Assembly: GCA_009667805.1 (NCBI GenBank) | Contig: CM019075.1 | Span: forward strand, 14,771,738-14,835,737 | Reading direction: 5' to 3' | DNA: 64,000 bases | DNA from: Leptobrachium leishanense | Lineage: Eukaryota > Chordata > Amphibia > Anura > Megophryidae | Part shown: in pieces, positions 36,191-48,032 of the stretch | How the letters are laid out: every line of letters begins with the position of its first letter | How positions within the stretch are numbered: position 1 is the stretch's first letter | Notes under the pieces: model-generated | Told to the model about the DNA's origin: nothing | Databases searched by the model: none | What the model saw: the letters and a program-made list of their open reading frames with translations, nothing else | Position numbers and translations under genes: made by a program

Positions 36191-37189
36191 ATGTGAAAAA
36201 TCAGGAGAAACTGTGGTCAGAGGTGACAATAGTAGTCGTAATATGTAACCTTATCCAGAAAGCAAAATAAAGATTTCAAGGTAAGGCAAGCGTATAAAGG
36301 TATACTGTAATCTTATATAATATATATGGTATAATAAAATGTTTGTCTGCTTTACGATCCTCCAAAGGATGAACAACAATGATTAATTCTGACAGCCTAC
36401 CATAATTGGCACGTAACAAATTAATTAAATGAATACATTTACAATCTATCCAGTAATGATTATGATACTATTTTTGGCTTCTGAAGAACTTCTTTGTTCT
36501 ATCACAGTCATTAACACACACATTTAAGAAATTAAATATTGCGTCAGATAACTAAATAACACATGTGACCTACTTGGAGATTAGGGACTTTGGAGAACAC
36601 GATCTTCCCAATGTTAAAGTAGAAAATGTAGCATTAACTGGACGTGTAGACATCCTATCCAACACACTTCAAGAGTATTGGAAGGGGGGAAAACTGTGGC
36701 AATGAAAATTTATAGTAAACTAGCAATCAACACCACATGTACACACTTACCTCTACTAACTGACACGGCAGCAATAAAGACAAATGCTACAAACCATGAC
36801 TGACTGACGGTCAACGATAAATGTCAAACTCCAATCAATGCCTCGTCAACAAGGACAGATACACCATGAACACACATCCAAACACCAGTAACACCATATC
36901 AATGAACACAACCAATCCTCAATATGCCAATAAGCAAATATGCAAACACAATTGCTGACCAATTGCTTCCCTCAAATACATGGACCCCAATAATTAGGTG
37001 TGGGTATACATTTGAGATAGACAGCTCTTTTTCTGACTACTATAGGGACCGGTCAAAACACAACCACATTGGAATTTGGCAAAGTTAATAAGATTTAATT
37101 ATATGATATTGGGGGTGCGGGGCAGTTTCTTAGTTCAATATTTTACTTTGTCAGCTGATCCTTGACAATATTTCACTAGACCACTCAGC
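36191..37189. other. Unique AT-rich region
   Basis: Single-copy-looking sequence without a credible ORF or transposon end. Confidence 0.5.
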
Positions 37190-38073
37190 GGGAAGTCGGG
37201 TCCTTGGACCAGGAAGAATGGAGTTGGTCCATGATCCGAGAGGAACTGAGTCTGTTCCTTGATCCCAGGGGAATGGAGTCTGTTCCTTGATCAGAGAGGA
37301 ACGGAGTCTGTTCCTTGATCAGAGAGGAACGGAGTCTGTTGCTTGATCAGAGAGGAAAGGAGTGTGTTCCTTGATCCCAGAGGAATGGAGTCTGTTCCTT
37401 GATCAGAGAGGAACAGAGTCGGTTCTTTAATGCGAGTAGAATGGAGTCGGTCCATGATCCGAGAGGAAGTAAGTCTGTTCCTTGATCCCAGGGGAATGGA
37501 GTCTGTTCCTTGATCAGAGAGGAATGGAGTCTGTTGCTTGATCAGAGAGGAATGGAGTGTGTTCCTTGATCCCAGAGGAATGGAGTCTGTTCTTTGATCA
37601 GAGAGGAACAGAGTCGGTTCTTTAATGCGAGTAGAATGGAGTAGGTTTATTGATTCGAGTACAATGGAGTTGGTACCTTGATTCTGGAAGAATGGAGTTT
37701 GGTCCTTGATCCTAGAAGATTGGTGTCATCCATTCCACTTGATCCAGGACAATTGGAGTCGGGTTCTTTATCCGGGACGGATGAGTCGTATCTTTGATCC
37801 AGGAAAAATGGCGTCCAGTCCTTGATTCAGGAAGAATGGAGTCGGGTCCTTAGTCCGGGAGAAATGCCATCCAGTTCTTGATCCAGCAAGAAAGGAGTTG
37901 GGTCCTTGATCTGAGAGCAATGGAGTCTGTTCCTTGATCTGGAAAGAATGGAGTCTGTTCTTTAATGTGAGAAGAATGTAATAGGTTTATTGATCTGAGA
38001 AGAATGGAGTTGGTTGCTCAATTCTGGAAGAATGGAGTTTGGTTCTTGATCTGGGACGAATGGAGTCAAGGTC
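37190..38073. repeat. 28-bp minisatellite, left part
   Basis: Units of about 28 bp, GGAATGGAGTCTGTTCCTTG plus ATCAGAGA. A block starting near 37226 (GGTCCATGATCC) recurs at 37449, a higher-order period of about 223 bp (8 units). Units become irregular from about 37650. The array is interrupted by the LTR-like sequence at 38074 and continues at 38726. Confidence 0.92.
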
Positions 38074-38725
38074 TGTGATAGAACACAATGTCACTGTGCG
38101 CTTTGGAGGGGACTGTGCGCTAGCCTCCTGCCAAGAGACTATGGCCCGTGAAAGAGACTATTGGGGGAACTTTTAAATATATTTAAATATATTTGTTTTT
38201 CACTGTTTTATATATCTGCCAGTTAAATATTTCTGATGTCTGTGTGTTATTCTCTGTATAGTGTAGATCTCTGTATTAGTACCTGCTCTATTGTGTAAGT
38301 TCTCTCTGCAAGAAATTCCTTTGTTTACCCTTGCTTTCTTTTCCCCATTCTCCATTGTTTGAAGGTCCTGTGTAGTTAATCTGATTTGTGCAGTTATCTG
38401 CTTGATTGTATGTAAATGAGGTTGATGGTTGAGTGTATCTCTGTGTTGTGTAATAAATAGTCAGTTCTATTCTGACCAAGCTTGAAGTCACGGCTCATGA
38501 TTTGGGGTACCAGGAATCTTCTGCCCGCTGTGCCAAGGAAAGGCTCCAGGTCTACAGCTTCGGCTTATTTCTGGGGGTGCTAGCCAGGCTCTCTACATGC
38601 ACCGGGCCTTGAGCTTCGGCTAAGGTACTAGAGAAAGGTGTGAGAGTCACAAGGAGAACTGGGTGTCCAGCGAGGAAGCAGCATTTGGCAGATGTGACCC
38701 TGTCTGGGCACAGAGATCTGTTACA
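38074..38725. mobile_element. Solo LTR candidate
   Basis: A 652-bp block breaking the 28-bp minisatellite, beginning TGTGATAG and ending CTGTTACA (TG...CA termini with partly complementary ends). An AATAAA signal lies near 38452, about two thirds of the way in, as expected for an LTR polyadenylation site read on the plus strand. Flanks AGGTC and GGGTC match at 4 of 5 bases. No internal retroviral or retrotransposon genes are present. The class is not assigned. Confidence 0.55.
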
Positions 38726-38960
38726 GGGTCTTTATCTGAGATGAATAGAGATGTGGTCTTTATCTGGGACGAACATAGACAGGGTCTTTATCTGGTACGA
38801 ATGGAGTTGAGGTCTTTATCTGGGACGAATGGAGTTGGGTCCTGGATATGGGAAGAATGGAGTCTAGTCCATGATCCAAGAAGAATGGAGTTGTGTCCAT
38901 GAGCCAGGTAGAATGGAGTCAGGTCCTTAGTCCCGGTGAAATGGCATCCAGTTCTTGATC
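38726..38960. repeat. 28-bp minisatellite, right part
   Basis: The GAATGGAGT-containing units resume after the solo LTR (GGTCTTTATCTGGGACGAAT variant). This supports insertion of the LTR into one array. Confidence 0.85.
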
Positions 38961-40248
38961 CTTGTGGATTTTATTATTGATGGTTTCTGGGCTGAAACAA
39001 GTATTGTAGGGGACCTGAGCAGATCGATACTGCGCAGATGAATTCTTGATCCAATCTTTTGTTTCAACTCCCCATAACAGTCATTTGATTGACAGATCCG
39101 GAGTGATATTGCAGATAACATTGTGTAAAACATCTGTAATTGATAGATTTCAAGGCAGACAGGATCCTTTAATTCTATTGTATGGCTATTAACTCAGTGT
39201 ATTGTCTTTTATTACTTGATTGTACAGCGCGTATTAGTCTTTCAAACCCATCACAGAGAGATTGTTATAGGCCCCAGAGGTTGATTGCTTCTGCAGAGAT
39301 TACCCTATTGTCTCTGGTTAAAAGTGATGCTTTATACTATATATCAGTTTCAGGCCTTAACAAGATGGATGTCCCAAAATGTGTATGGTTTAATATGAAC
39401 TGTATGGCTACTCCTGTGTCTCTATTCTTAAAATAAATAAATCAATATAAATATGCCTGTCTGGCTCCCAAACTCTGCCAAATCTTCTCATCCTCCGATA
39501 AATGTATGATGCATAAGGAGAGATGAGTTTTAATGTGGTATAAAGTGTGGTCACATAGCTGCAGATGTCGTTTCCCTACATTGTCATTGTAGAATAGACC
39601 CCTCTGCCAAGTATATGAGGGGGGAGGGGAAGCGAACAGATAGCTGGTCTGGTGCTTCATTGAGAGATTAGAGTACCGGATGAATGGAGAGAAGAGTTGG
39701 AAGCCCCCCATTCTACACCCAGCAGATGGTGAACCTTGGGGAATATCAGACCCTCACCATGCGTGTAATTAAAATAAGACCCTTTTCCATTCTGGAGTGG
39801 CCTAACCATGCAAATAGCCTCCAATTAGTAAAGGGGGCAGAGAAGGCCAGGGAAGGACGGGAGGCTTCGGGCAGCTTAGGATCCTGGGGGAGTTATCTTT
39901 AGTTAGACAGAACATTTACATGACAGCCCAATGTTTATCTGCGTTTTTATAGCGGGGTTGGCTTGCTCTCATCCCTGGATACTTTCGGCTCTATGTTGCA
40001 GAATGTATCTCTCCGCGGCTGTGTTACCCTTTGCTGATTGTAGTAACCAGACATGTTAATTGCAAGTGTGTGTCTATCCAGTGCTGTATAAACAAAGGCA
40101 GAAACCAGATCAAATGTCAAACTTCTTCAGGCTTCCCCATTTCACTAATTCTCTAGGATTCCTCTGTTCAAATCGAAAATGTAATCTGCATTCTCCTTTG
40201 TCTATTTAAACCATTCACTCCAAGTCTATCAAGGTCCATCTTCTTTAG
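38961..40248. other. Unique region, nothing coding recognised
   Basis: Mostly single-copy-looking sequence. The 39740-39860 part has ATGCAAAT (octamer motif, near 39808) beside CCAATTAG and GTGTAATTAAAA, a possible regulatory element. A run AAATAAATAAAT at 39432 may be a LINE tail. Confidence 0.35.
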
Positions 40249-40896
40249 TGTCAGGGTTGGCTGTTGAGGTGGTAGAGTGGGCAAGGAGGACCAGGGCGGG
40301 ACACTGCTATATCCAGAAACCAGGATCGTACATAGGCCAAAGGATATGCAAGGAGAATAGTCGTGATACAGGCTGATGCCAGGGCAGATACTAGTTAACA
40401 AGGTTGAAGCAGAAGGCCAAGGCAGGACACTGACAGGTGAGGTTGTGGTATCCAGACCCAGGTGGATACACAAAGGAAACAAAGAGCTATAGTCGAGGGC
40501 CTAATAAAAATCAGAAGGGATAACTGCTACAATATTGGAGAAGTGAATTTAAGGAGAAGCTTCCATTTCTAAGAGTGAGTCTTAGAGTATCCTCCCAACA
40601 CGACAGAGATGCCAATGATGTCATTAGCGAGTGGTAGACCATTTTAGGGCCTTGCACAGGCCTGAAGCCTCATGCTTTTCCTATCTCCCTCAGGACCCAA
40701 AGGACAGCACAATTAAAGCCGAGGTGCCACAGTGTGTTGGGGATTGGTGTTGATCCAGCAGCTGAAGTGCTCCTCACAAATGCAAGGCACAACCATGAGT
40801 GGCCACAAGGCCACACCGAAACGACCTTCGGGTGGTGAGTAGATGGACCTGGTGCTGGCCTACAAGGCGCCTGACACCCCTTTCCTAAACCTAACA
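40249..40896 (-). mobile_element. LTR-like repeat, minus strand
   Basis: On the minus strand it begins TGTTAGGTTTAGG and ends CCAACCCTGACA, so it has TG...CA termini over 648 bp. The inside has repeated CAAGGC / GACACTG / CCAGAA phrases reminiscent of amphibian Gypsy-type LTRs. The flanking 5-mers (TTTAG, GTTTG) do not match, so the boundaries or the LTR assignment may be wrong. Confidence 0.35.
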
Positions 40897-41750
40897 GTTT
40901 GAGAAAGACTTTTCAGTGAAAACTTTGCTGTGTCGTTACTTGAGTTGTCCAATAAATCTGTCTAAAAAAAGGAGGTTGAGTTCCCAGTCCGGGTCTTCAA
41001 TGGATGTTTTGGAAGTTGGATTGTGGTGACACCTGCTTGGTATTGGTTGGAGGGCGTGCTGCTCCACACCTGGCGTATGCAAGCTATGTAGAATAATAAT
41101 CCATTGAAGATTTGCACCCGGAAACCCGCCACTTAGTAAACTTCACACCTGGAAAACCACCAAGTAAAGGGAGACGTATAAGTACGGATGAAATCCAACC
41201 AGTTATCTGATGGGAACCGAGGCGGTGTAACTGGTAAATGCGCAATTCCAGGTAGAATGACTGAAACCCATAAATGACGGTGAGGGCACAACCTGTAGAA
41301 AACAAGCAAGGGAGCTCCAGCTGTGATAAATCACGTCAATTGACCGCTGGATATTTGACCACGATCGATGGAGAATCTTTCATATATATCTCACGACATG
41401 TGTCTCATGATTCTCTGTCATCTTGCCATAGGATACAAATACCAAAACATCTGGGTGCCGGGGAGAGCAATCACTACAGGCTATATATAGTGAAGGTATA
41501 TTGAAAGAGAGTTTTTCCACCTAATACTTTTCACATCAGAGATGAATGAACGGATAGCACATGACGTGATGTGGAAACAGCTTGATAGCGAGTCTTCATT
41601 GAGTTGGTTACTTCGGTTTGTGGCCGAGACCTAAACTGATTAAATTAGCACTTGGAAGTTAACTGCTGAGGAAATGTCTGCGTTAGACGATCCTTCTATT
41701 AATGCCTTATGATGTGAGAAGCAGAAAAGCCAACCGCCAATGGTATAGTT
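40897..41750. other. Unique spacer, nothing recognised
   Basis: Short frames only. No motif or repeat that I can name. Confidence 0.5.
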
Positions 41751-41986
41751 ATTTATTTATTTCCGAAGTAGTTTACCAGGAAGCATACATTGAAATTTCT
41801 CTCGTTTTCAGTATGTCCTGGGTTCAAGAACATTGAAATTTTTACAGTTGTTACAGAAATACAAAGTGATAAAATACAAGATAGTAAAAAAACACAAATA
41901 TACAGATTAACACATAAATAAATAAATATGTAGGAAATAAAGTCCTTATGTTACATGTTTACAGTTGCATTCTGCATCCAGGTATG

Positions 41987-43418
41987 TTAATAGGAAGCTC
42001 TTGAGGGACTGGGCCAAGGTGTGATGGTGTCTGGGAGCTTATTCCATATTTGCGGTGCTCTGTAGGAAAATGAGGATCGAGCCGCTTTCTTTTTGTATTG
42101 TGGTATTGCAAGTAAGGTGCAGGTCCTGGATCGGAGGTTATAGGATGAGGGAACTGCTGGTGGAAGCAGTCTATTCAGGTAGGGTGGTAGCTTTCCAGAA
42201 AAGCTCTTAAACACCAGGTTGGAAAGGTGAAGGGTGCGTCTGGATTCCAGCGACGGACAGTTTAGCTCTTTTAACATGTCACAATGGTGGGTCATGTAGT
42301 TACATTGTAGCACAAAGCGGCAGAATGAGTTATACAATGTAGTAAGTTTATGAAGGTGTGTTTGCAGGGCGGCTGCATACACTACATCTCTGTATTCAAT
42401 AGCCGGCATAAGTATTTGTTGTACAATTTGTTTTCTTACCGCGGTGTTCAGGCAGGATTATGTTTCTGTACAGGGCACCTAGTTTGGGGTAAAGCTTAGA
42501 TGAGAGTTTTTCGATGTGGGGCCAAAGGATAGATTTGGGTCTAAGCACATACCTAGATATTTGAGAGAAGTGACTGTGGTCAGCGTGTCTTGTGATTTTG
42601 TCCTGACACATAGATGGGGATTTTGCAATTTATGTAATTTAGGTTCTGTTCCAAAGAGCATCGTGATCATTGTGTCAGTATTTAGAAAAAGTTTGTGTTT
42701 GATCCACTTTTCTGCCTCTGAATTGTTCTTGCAGCATGGCCTCCAGCTGCATGAGAGTTGGTTTGCTGGTATAGATTACGGTGTCGTCTGCGTACATGTG
42801 CACAGTTGAGGCTTTGCAGACATTGGGCAGATCATTTATGAATATTGTAAATAGCAGGGGGCTGAGTATCGAGCCTTGGGGTACAGCGCAAGTGACTGAG
42901 AGGGGGAGGGAGGAGCTGCCAGAAATGGACACATATTGCGATCGGTTGGATACATATGAATGAAACCATTTTAGTGTGTGATCGCCAATACCTGAGTTTT
43001 TAAGTTTTTGGAATAAGATGCCATGGTCTACTTTGTCAAAGGCCTTGGCAAAATCAAGGAAGATGGCTCCAGTTAGGTTTCCTTCTTCCATGCCAGCTTG
43101 GATATCATTGCAAACTTTTAAAAGGGCGGTTGTAGTTGAGTGATTTGGACGAAAGACGGATTAATCTGGGGTTAAAGAGTTTGAGCATTGATAATAATCA
43201 CATAATTACATGTACACACATTTTTCCAAAATTTTGGACATTACAGGGAGCAATGATGTCGGACGGTAGTTGGATACCAAAGTACTGTCACCACATTTAT
43301 GGATAGGTACCACTCTCTCAGTCTTCCAAAGTTTGGGTATGTATCCAGTTGCCCGTGATTCATTGATTAGGGTTGCGACAGGTTTTGCAATTGCCGGTGC
43401 ACTGATTTTCAGCAGCAT
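41987..43418 (-). pseudogene. Rex1-type reverse transcriptase, broken
   Basis: In order on the minus strand: 43418-43206 has GYIPKLWKTERVVPIHK and NYRPTSLLPVMSKILE; 43091-42675 has FLDFAKAFDKVDH, AVPQGSILSPLLF and the catalytic YADD; 42670-42396 has SLKYLGMCLDP; 42409-41987 has EYRDVVYAAAL, CRFVLQCNYMTHHC and IWNKLP. The IWNKLP motif and the CRFVL...THH phrase are typical of the Rex1 branch of the CR1 group. At least three frameshifts or stops separate the pieces. Residual ORF sequence also lies upstream at 43931-44250 (KAQYFNENLNNN). Confidence 0.88.
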
Positions 43419-43500
43419 TGCTGGGATTTGATCAGGTTCCGACTGGAATTAAATTTTTTGATTACGGAGAAGTTTAACTACACTGACAGGCACTGGTCTA

Positions 43501-43928
43501 AGGCTGGGGTCAGACCAGCGCACTTTTAACGTGCGTTCTGGCGCACATAATTATGGCCGCACTAGCAGCAGATGACGGGCAATGACGGACAATATACGAT
43601 GTACGGCCGCACAAAAGTCCGGCCGTGCAACGCAAGTGGAATTTGAACGCATTTTTCTGAGAACGCTGAACCGCTAGTACTGACGTACTGAGTGCGCAGC
43701 TGCGGCATAGCGGCGTGTGTGCGTGATTAGGAGATGTCAGACGCTGCTAATGTCCAGCCTACATAACGTCCAGACGCAAAAAGAGTTTTATTGACGATCC
43801 GTACAAAATCACGCCCGAAAATGCGTGTCGTCTGACCGTTTTGGCGCATTCCGTGAAAAAATACGTCAATGCGTTCGGACGCACTTTTTCACGTTCGCGG
43901 GAAAAATGCTTTCGTCTGACCCTAGCCT
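43501..43928. mobile_element. MITE inserted in the Rex1 LINE
   Basis: Inverted repeats AGGCTGGGGTCAGAC and GTCTGACCCTAGCCT (one mismatch), flanked by TA at 43499-43500 and 43929-43930. It is GC- and CpG-rich and non-coding. The TA duplication suggests mobilisation by a Tc1/mariner-type transposase. Confidence 0.82.
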
Positions 43929-44260
43929 TAAACTGAATTTCTCTGCAATACAGGGTCTTTGCACAGTTGGAGGCGCCTGACCTGCTTGTAGCCTCTCTGG
44001 ATGCGTGTCATTTGCTAGCCTAGCAATCAGGGTGGTGGCGCATCCAACAAAATAGTTATTAAAGGCATTTGCTACATCTAGGGGGTGATGCAGGGTTTTG
44101 TTGTTTATTTTGACAGCAGCCGTTTGGGAGAGTGAGTGTATGTAAATTTCTAGGGTTTGATGTGTTATTGTTTAGATTTTCATTGAAGTATTGGGCTTTA
44201 GCCATTTTTGTTTGCTTTGTGCATGCATTCCGGCATTCTCTGTTTTCACAGTGATCGCTC

Positions 44261-44445
44261 ATGGAACCAGTATACGAGCAGCGTTACAGCAACCAAGCCA
44301 ATATCAATCCTATAACAATCTGCGGCCTGCGTTCCGTAAAATCCATCTTCGGTATGTTGTCAATAGATGATGTGCTTTATTTTTGGGTATACTGTACACG
44401 GGAAGCAAAAGGTAGCTTTTCTTATTTAAAAAAAATTCAAATTAT
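44261..44445. other. Short unique spacer
   Basis: Lies between the Rex1 remnant and hairpin element copy E. Nothing recognised. Confidence 0.4.
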
Positions 44446-45352
44446 CAGGGTTATCCAAAGAGATTCGAAAAGTCACCGCACGTTCGGTGACTTTTCGTTC
44501 TCTTCAATTCGGTTCCTTTTGCCGATTGCATTTCGGTGACCCTGCGGTGTATTCAGCAAACACCACAGGGTCCCCGAATTGCAGGGAAAGGCTGCCGCAA
44601 ACCTGACGAAAACTAACCGAATGCACGCTGAAAACAAGCAAAAACATCTGGATTAACCTTTGAAAAAGACGAACAGGAGCCGAACAGGAGCCGAACATGA
44701 GCCGAATCACACAGAGCCGAAGCAGCTGTGACGTAGAGGAGGCAGTGAATAAATTAGAAAAACCATTTGTATGAATCTGGGAAAATGAAACGCTGTTTGC
44801 AAAGAAACTACTGAGCGAAAATGTCTGAAATTTTCACAGGAGGTCCAGGGAATGATAATAAAGAGGGCTGTTACAAAAAAAATAAGCAAACTGAAAAAAA
44901 TAAAAAAAAAATCGGACTTTTAATAAAAAAAAAAAAAACAGAAAAATGCTTAAAGTATCCTAAAAATCTATAAATAAAGAGACTTTTTGCTGCAGAATTT
45001 TATAATGAACGGTTTATTAGATATTGAATTAAAACGGGAATATTTTTAACATTGAAGTCTATGGGATTCTCCTGAATAAAATTTGCCGAATGAAACCACC
45101 GAATGGCAGGACATTAGGGGAACCTTTCACTGCTGGTTTGTGTTCTCTGAATAGCCGAAGCAGTGCTTCTCTATGGAGATTTCACTGCCCTCGAACAGGC
45201 ACCAAACAGGCACCGTATGTGCAGGCAATTCGCCAGTATTTGGCGAATTGCCTGCTCTCTGGATAGCCGAATGGCCAGGAAAGGTAACCGAACGCTGTTT
45301 TCAGCGTTCGGTTACCTTTCTCAAGCAATTCGGATCTCTTTGGATAACCCTG
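44446..45352 (-). mobile_element. Hairpin element (CAGGGTTATCC family), copy E, inverted
   Basis: A complete 907-bp copy in the opposite orientation to copies A and D. It has the same termini, with the AAAAGTCACCG hairpin at the left end and the GGTAACCGAACGCTG hairpin at the right. The base-pair context to the left (TTCAAATTAT|CAGGG) resembles that of the nest at 21598. Confidence 0.88.
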
Positions 45353-45585
45353 TCTGTTAAAAAAGTCCATAAAATGCTTTCCTTTCATTTCTTCGTCCAG
45401 AAGAAGGTTAATAAACCTGGACCTCTAGTAATGTGTTGAAAGCAAAAAACTCCTTCCTGAGTTCATGGTAAGGCAGCCAGCAGTACAATAAATATGAACC
45501 TAGACCCAGCGTGAACTTAATTGCACTATCTTAAATTTATTTATTTGAATAGAGTTTTTATGATGTGATTTACACATATATGTTT
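45353..45585. other. Short unique spacer
   Basis: Nothing recognised between hairpin copy E and the LINE tail. Confidence 0.4.
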
Positions 45586-45861
45586 ATTATTATTTATTAA
45601 GCTCCAACACATTCCGCAGCGCTGTACAAAAGGTGCAATGGGTAAAGACAGGACAATTCTACAGTACATACAGGAGGCAGGTCAGTATTCCTGCCAGCAG
45701 ATACAGGAGGACTTGAGGGCCCTATTCCCGTGGGAATTTAAAATCTAGATGGGTGAGGGGATTAGAAACAGGAGGGGGGGGGGGACTCTAGTGAAGAGTT
45801 AATGCAGGGATGTCTTGTTACAAAGTCAGGTGGTAGACTTCCCTAAACAGAAGGGTCTTTT
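45586..45861 (-). mobile_element. L2/CR1-like LINE 3' end, truncated
   Basis: A minus-strand fragment closely matching the 3' end of the full-length LINE at 1858-2110: ATTCCGCAGCGCTGTACAA, GGGCCCTATTCCCGTGGGAA, then GGTGGTAGACTTCCCTAAA, which is the codon region just before the ORF stop. It is a severely 5'-truncated insertion of the same family. Confidence 0.85.
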
Positions 45862-46129
45862 GTTGCAGGTAAAGCCCAAAATACAGACAATCTGAGAAAT
45901 AGCCAGGGAAAACTGTCATTGCCCTGGAAACTTTGGGTGATGCCCGAATTTGAGTCAAACACTGGGCTTTGCTCGTGTAAACCCGGATCTACCAAAACGC
46001 TGCTGGGTAATGTGTTTTCTGAGACTATAGATTGATTTATGGTTGACCTAAAACAATTACCTATATGCTATATCCATGGCCAAACCGTAAAACCAACCCT
46101 AATTCTAACCATAACCCAAGCCCTAAAAA
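45862..46129. other. Short unique spacer
   Basis: Contains an AACC-rich stretch (AACCCTAATTCTAACCATAACCC near 46092-46114) that only superficially resembles telomeric DNA. Confidence 0.4.
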
Positions 46130-47125
46130 TCCCTTTTACCCAAGCAGAGGTTGGATAGTGTGCAGATTACCTGGGTAAAGCCCATTGTTGGGTTGATTAG
46201 TCTGAAGATAACCTGGGTAAAGCTTGATGTTGGGGGTCGTCTGCAGATTGCATGGGTAAAGCCCAACGTTGGGTTGGTTAGTCTGAAGATTACCTGGGTA
46301 AAGTTGATAGGAGGGATAGTCTGCAATTTACCCAAGTAGTAAAGCCCAGTGTTGGGTTGGTTAGTCTGCCAATTACCTGGGTGTTGCCGAAAATTGGGTT
46401 GGTTAGGCTGCAGATTACCTGGGTAAAGTTGATTATTAGGTTGGATAGTCTACAATTTACCTGGGTAAAGTCCAGTTTTGGGTCGGTTATTCAGCAGTTT
46501 ACCCAGGTAAAGCCCAGTCTTGGATTGGATAGTTTGCATATTACCCAGGCAAAGCCCAGTGTTGGGTCGGTTATTCAGCAGTTTACCCAGGTAAAGCCTA
46601 GTCTTGGATTGGATAGATTGCAGATTACCCAGGCAAAGCCCAGTGTTGGGTTGGTTAGTCTGCAGATTACCGAGGTAAAACCCAGTGTTGAATTGGTTAG
46701 TCTGCAGATTACCCAGGTAAAGCCCAGTCTTGGGTTGGTTAGGCTGCAAATTACCTGGGTAAAGTTGATTATTAGGTTGGATAGTCTACAATTTACCTGG
46801 GTAAAGCCCAATGTTGGGTTGGTTATTCAGTAGTTTATGCAGGTAAAGCCCAGTGTTGGGTCAGTTATTCAGCAGTCTACCCAGGTAAAGCCCAGTCTTG
46901 GATTGGTTAGTATGCAGATTACCCAGGTAAAGACCAGTGTTGGGTTGGTTAGTCTGCAGATTACCCAGGTAAAACCCAGTGTTGGGTTGGTTAGTCTGCA
47001 AATTACCCAGGTAAAGCCCAGTGTTGGGTTGGTTAGTCTGCAGATTACAAAGGTAAAACTTGTTGCTAGAGTTAATTTTGGGCTTTAACCAAAGCTGCAT
47101 GGGTAATGTCAAATTTACCTGGGTA
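46130..47125. repeat. 42-bp minisatellite (TTACCCAGGTAAAGCCC)
   Basis: About 24 units of TTACCCAGGTAAAGCCCAGT plus GTTGGGTTGGTTAGTCTGCAGA. Each unit contains the imperfect palindrome TTACCCAGGTAA / TTACCTGGGTAA. Two unit types (42 bp, and shorter ones with GGTCGGTTATTCAGCAG) alternate. Open frames of up to 158 codons are artefacts. Confidence 0.94.
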
Positions 47126-47735
47126 ATCCGAATTTTGGACTTTATCCGGAAGGTATATAGTCTTAATAAAGTGTATTATCTTTTAATTCTATTTTTCCAG
47201 GAACTTCCCTTGTTTATAAACACATAAAATCTGTATCTACATACAATAGCAGACTTGCCGCTCTTGTTCTGTCCTGTGTCCAGGCCTCTGGCGTTAAATG
47301 AATCGTATGTAATCATTAGACAGCGCAGGCCGGTGACTGATAAGACATAACAGGCTCTGGGATCCGGGGCCTGGCAGGTTACACTGAGCTCCAGCTCACT
47401 TAGCAACGCATTGTATTGACAGGAAACAGGCCGTCCTCTAAAGCGTGTGTTTGTGTGTGTGTTACCAGTAACCTCACCACGCGCTGACACAAATAATACC
47501 ACCTGGGTGGGTTTATCAGAATTATAGGTTTGTGGGCTGCAAGGCTTAACGTGGATTTAAATGGTTTGTGTTGTTCTGGACTTTTTTACCAGCATGACCT
47601 ACCGGCAGGGCTATGAGTACTTCTGGGGTATAAAAGGATGAATTTTTGTAATGTAATATTGTAACAGGATGATCTTTTATTGTGAAAATTGGAAGGAGAA
47701 GAGTCAGTGGTTATGGAAAAAATCCAACTCCATAT
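47126..47735. other. Unique spacer, nothing recognised
   Basis: Single-copy-looking. A short GT-rich run lies at 47446-47461. Confidence 0.45.
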
Positions 47736-48030
47736 AAATGATTATAGGAGTTATTTAAAAACCACTGAATTGGCCACTGAATTGCACCGAAACGGTGAAT
47801 TTACCTGTACGGTGCAATTTCGTGGCCATTCGGCTTATCAAAAATCTGGCCATTTGCCAAATATTGGCGAATTAGCAGCAAAATACGGTGCTGTTCGATG
47901 GCAGTGAACTCCCCATAGAGACGCAATGGCTAATCTATTCAGAGACACCGATTCGTTTGGGGTTTTGCGCCGGTTTATCGGATGTGTTCGGGGGGGTTGA
48001 TTCGCCGCACTTCGGGGACCCTGTGGTGAA
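47736..48030 (+). mobile_element. Divergent relative of the hairpin elements, fragment
   Basis: Shares the family layout: a hairpin of GAATTGCACCGAAACGGTG-type sequence with its complement, GCCATTCGGCTTATC, GCCAAATATTGGCGAATT, GGCAGTGAACTCCCC and TATTCAGAGACACCG. It stops abruptly in CTTCGGGGACCCTGTGGTGAA, which is 3'-half sequence of the family, where the inverted 41-bp minisatellite begins. Confidence 0.6.
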
Positions 48031-48032
48031 TG

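Larger units (their letters stand above)
41751..44260 (-). mobile_element. Rex1-type LINE, 5'-truncated
   Basis: A minus-strand non-LTR element. The 3' end at 41751 reads (TTTA)n, then TACCAGGAAG and ATTGAAATTTCTCTCGT, a 3' UTR motif of amphibian Rex1-like LINEs. Coding pieces run from about 44250 to 41987. No endonuclease domain is seen, so the 5' end is missing. A 428-bp inverted-repeat element is inserted at 43501-43928. Confidence 0.85.

Noticed and set aside
46085..46125. Interstitial telomere (AACCCT-like words)
   Set aside because: Only irregular AACCCTAATTCTAACCATAACCC text; no run of exact TTAGGG/CCCTAA repeats.
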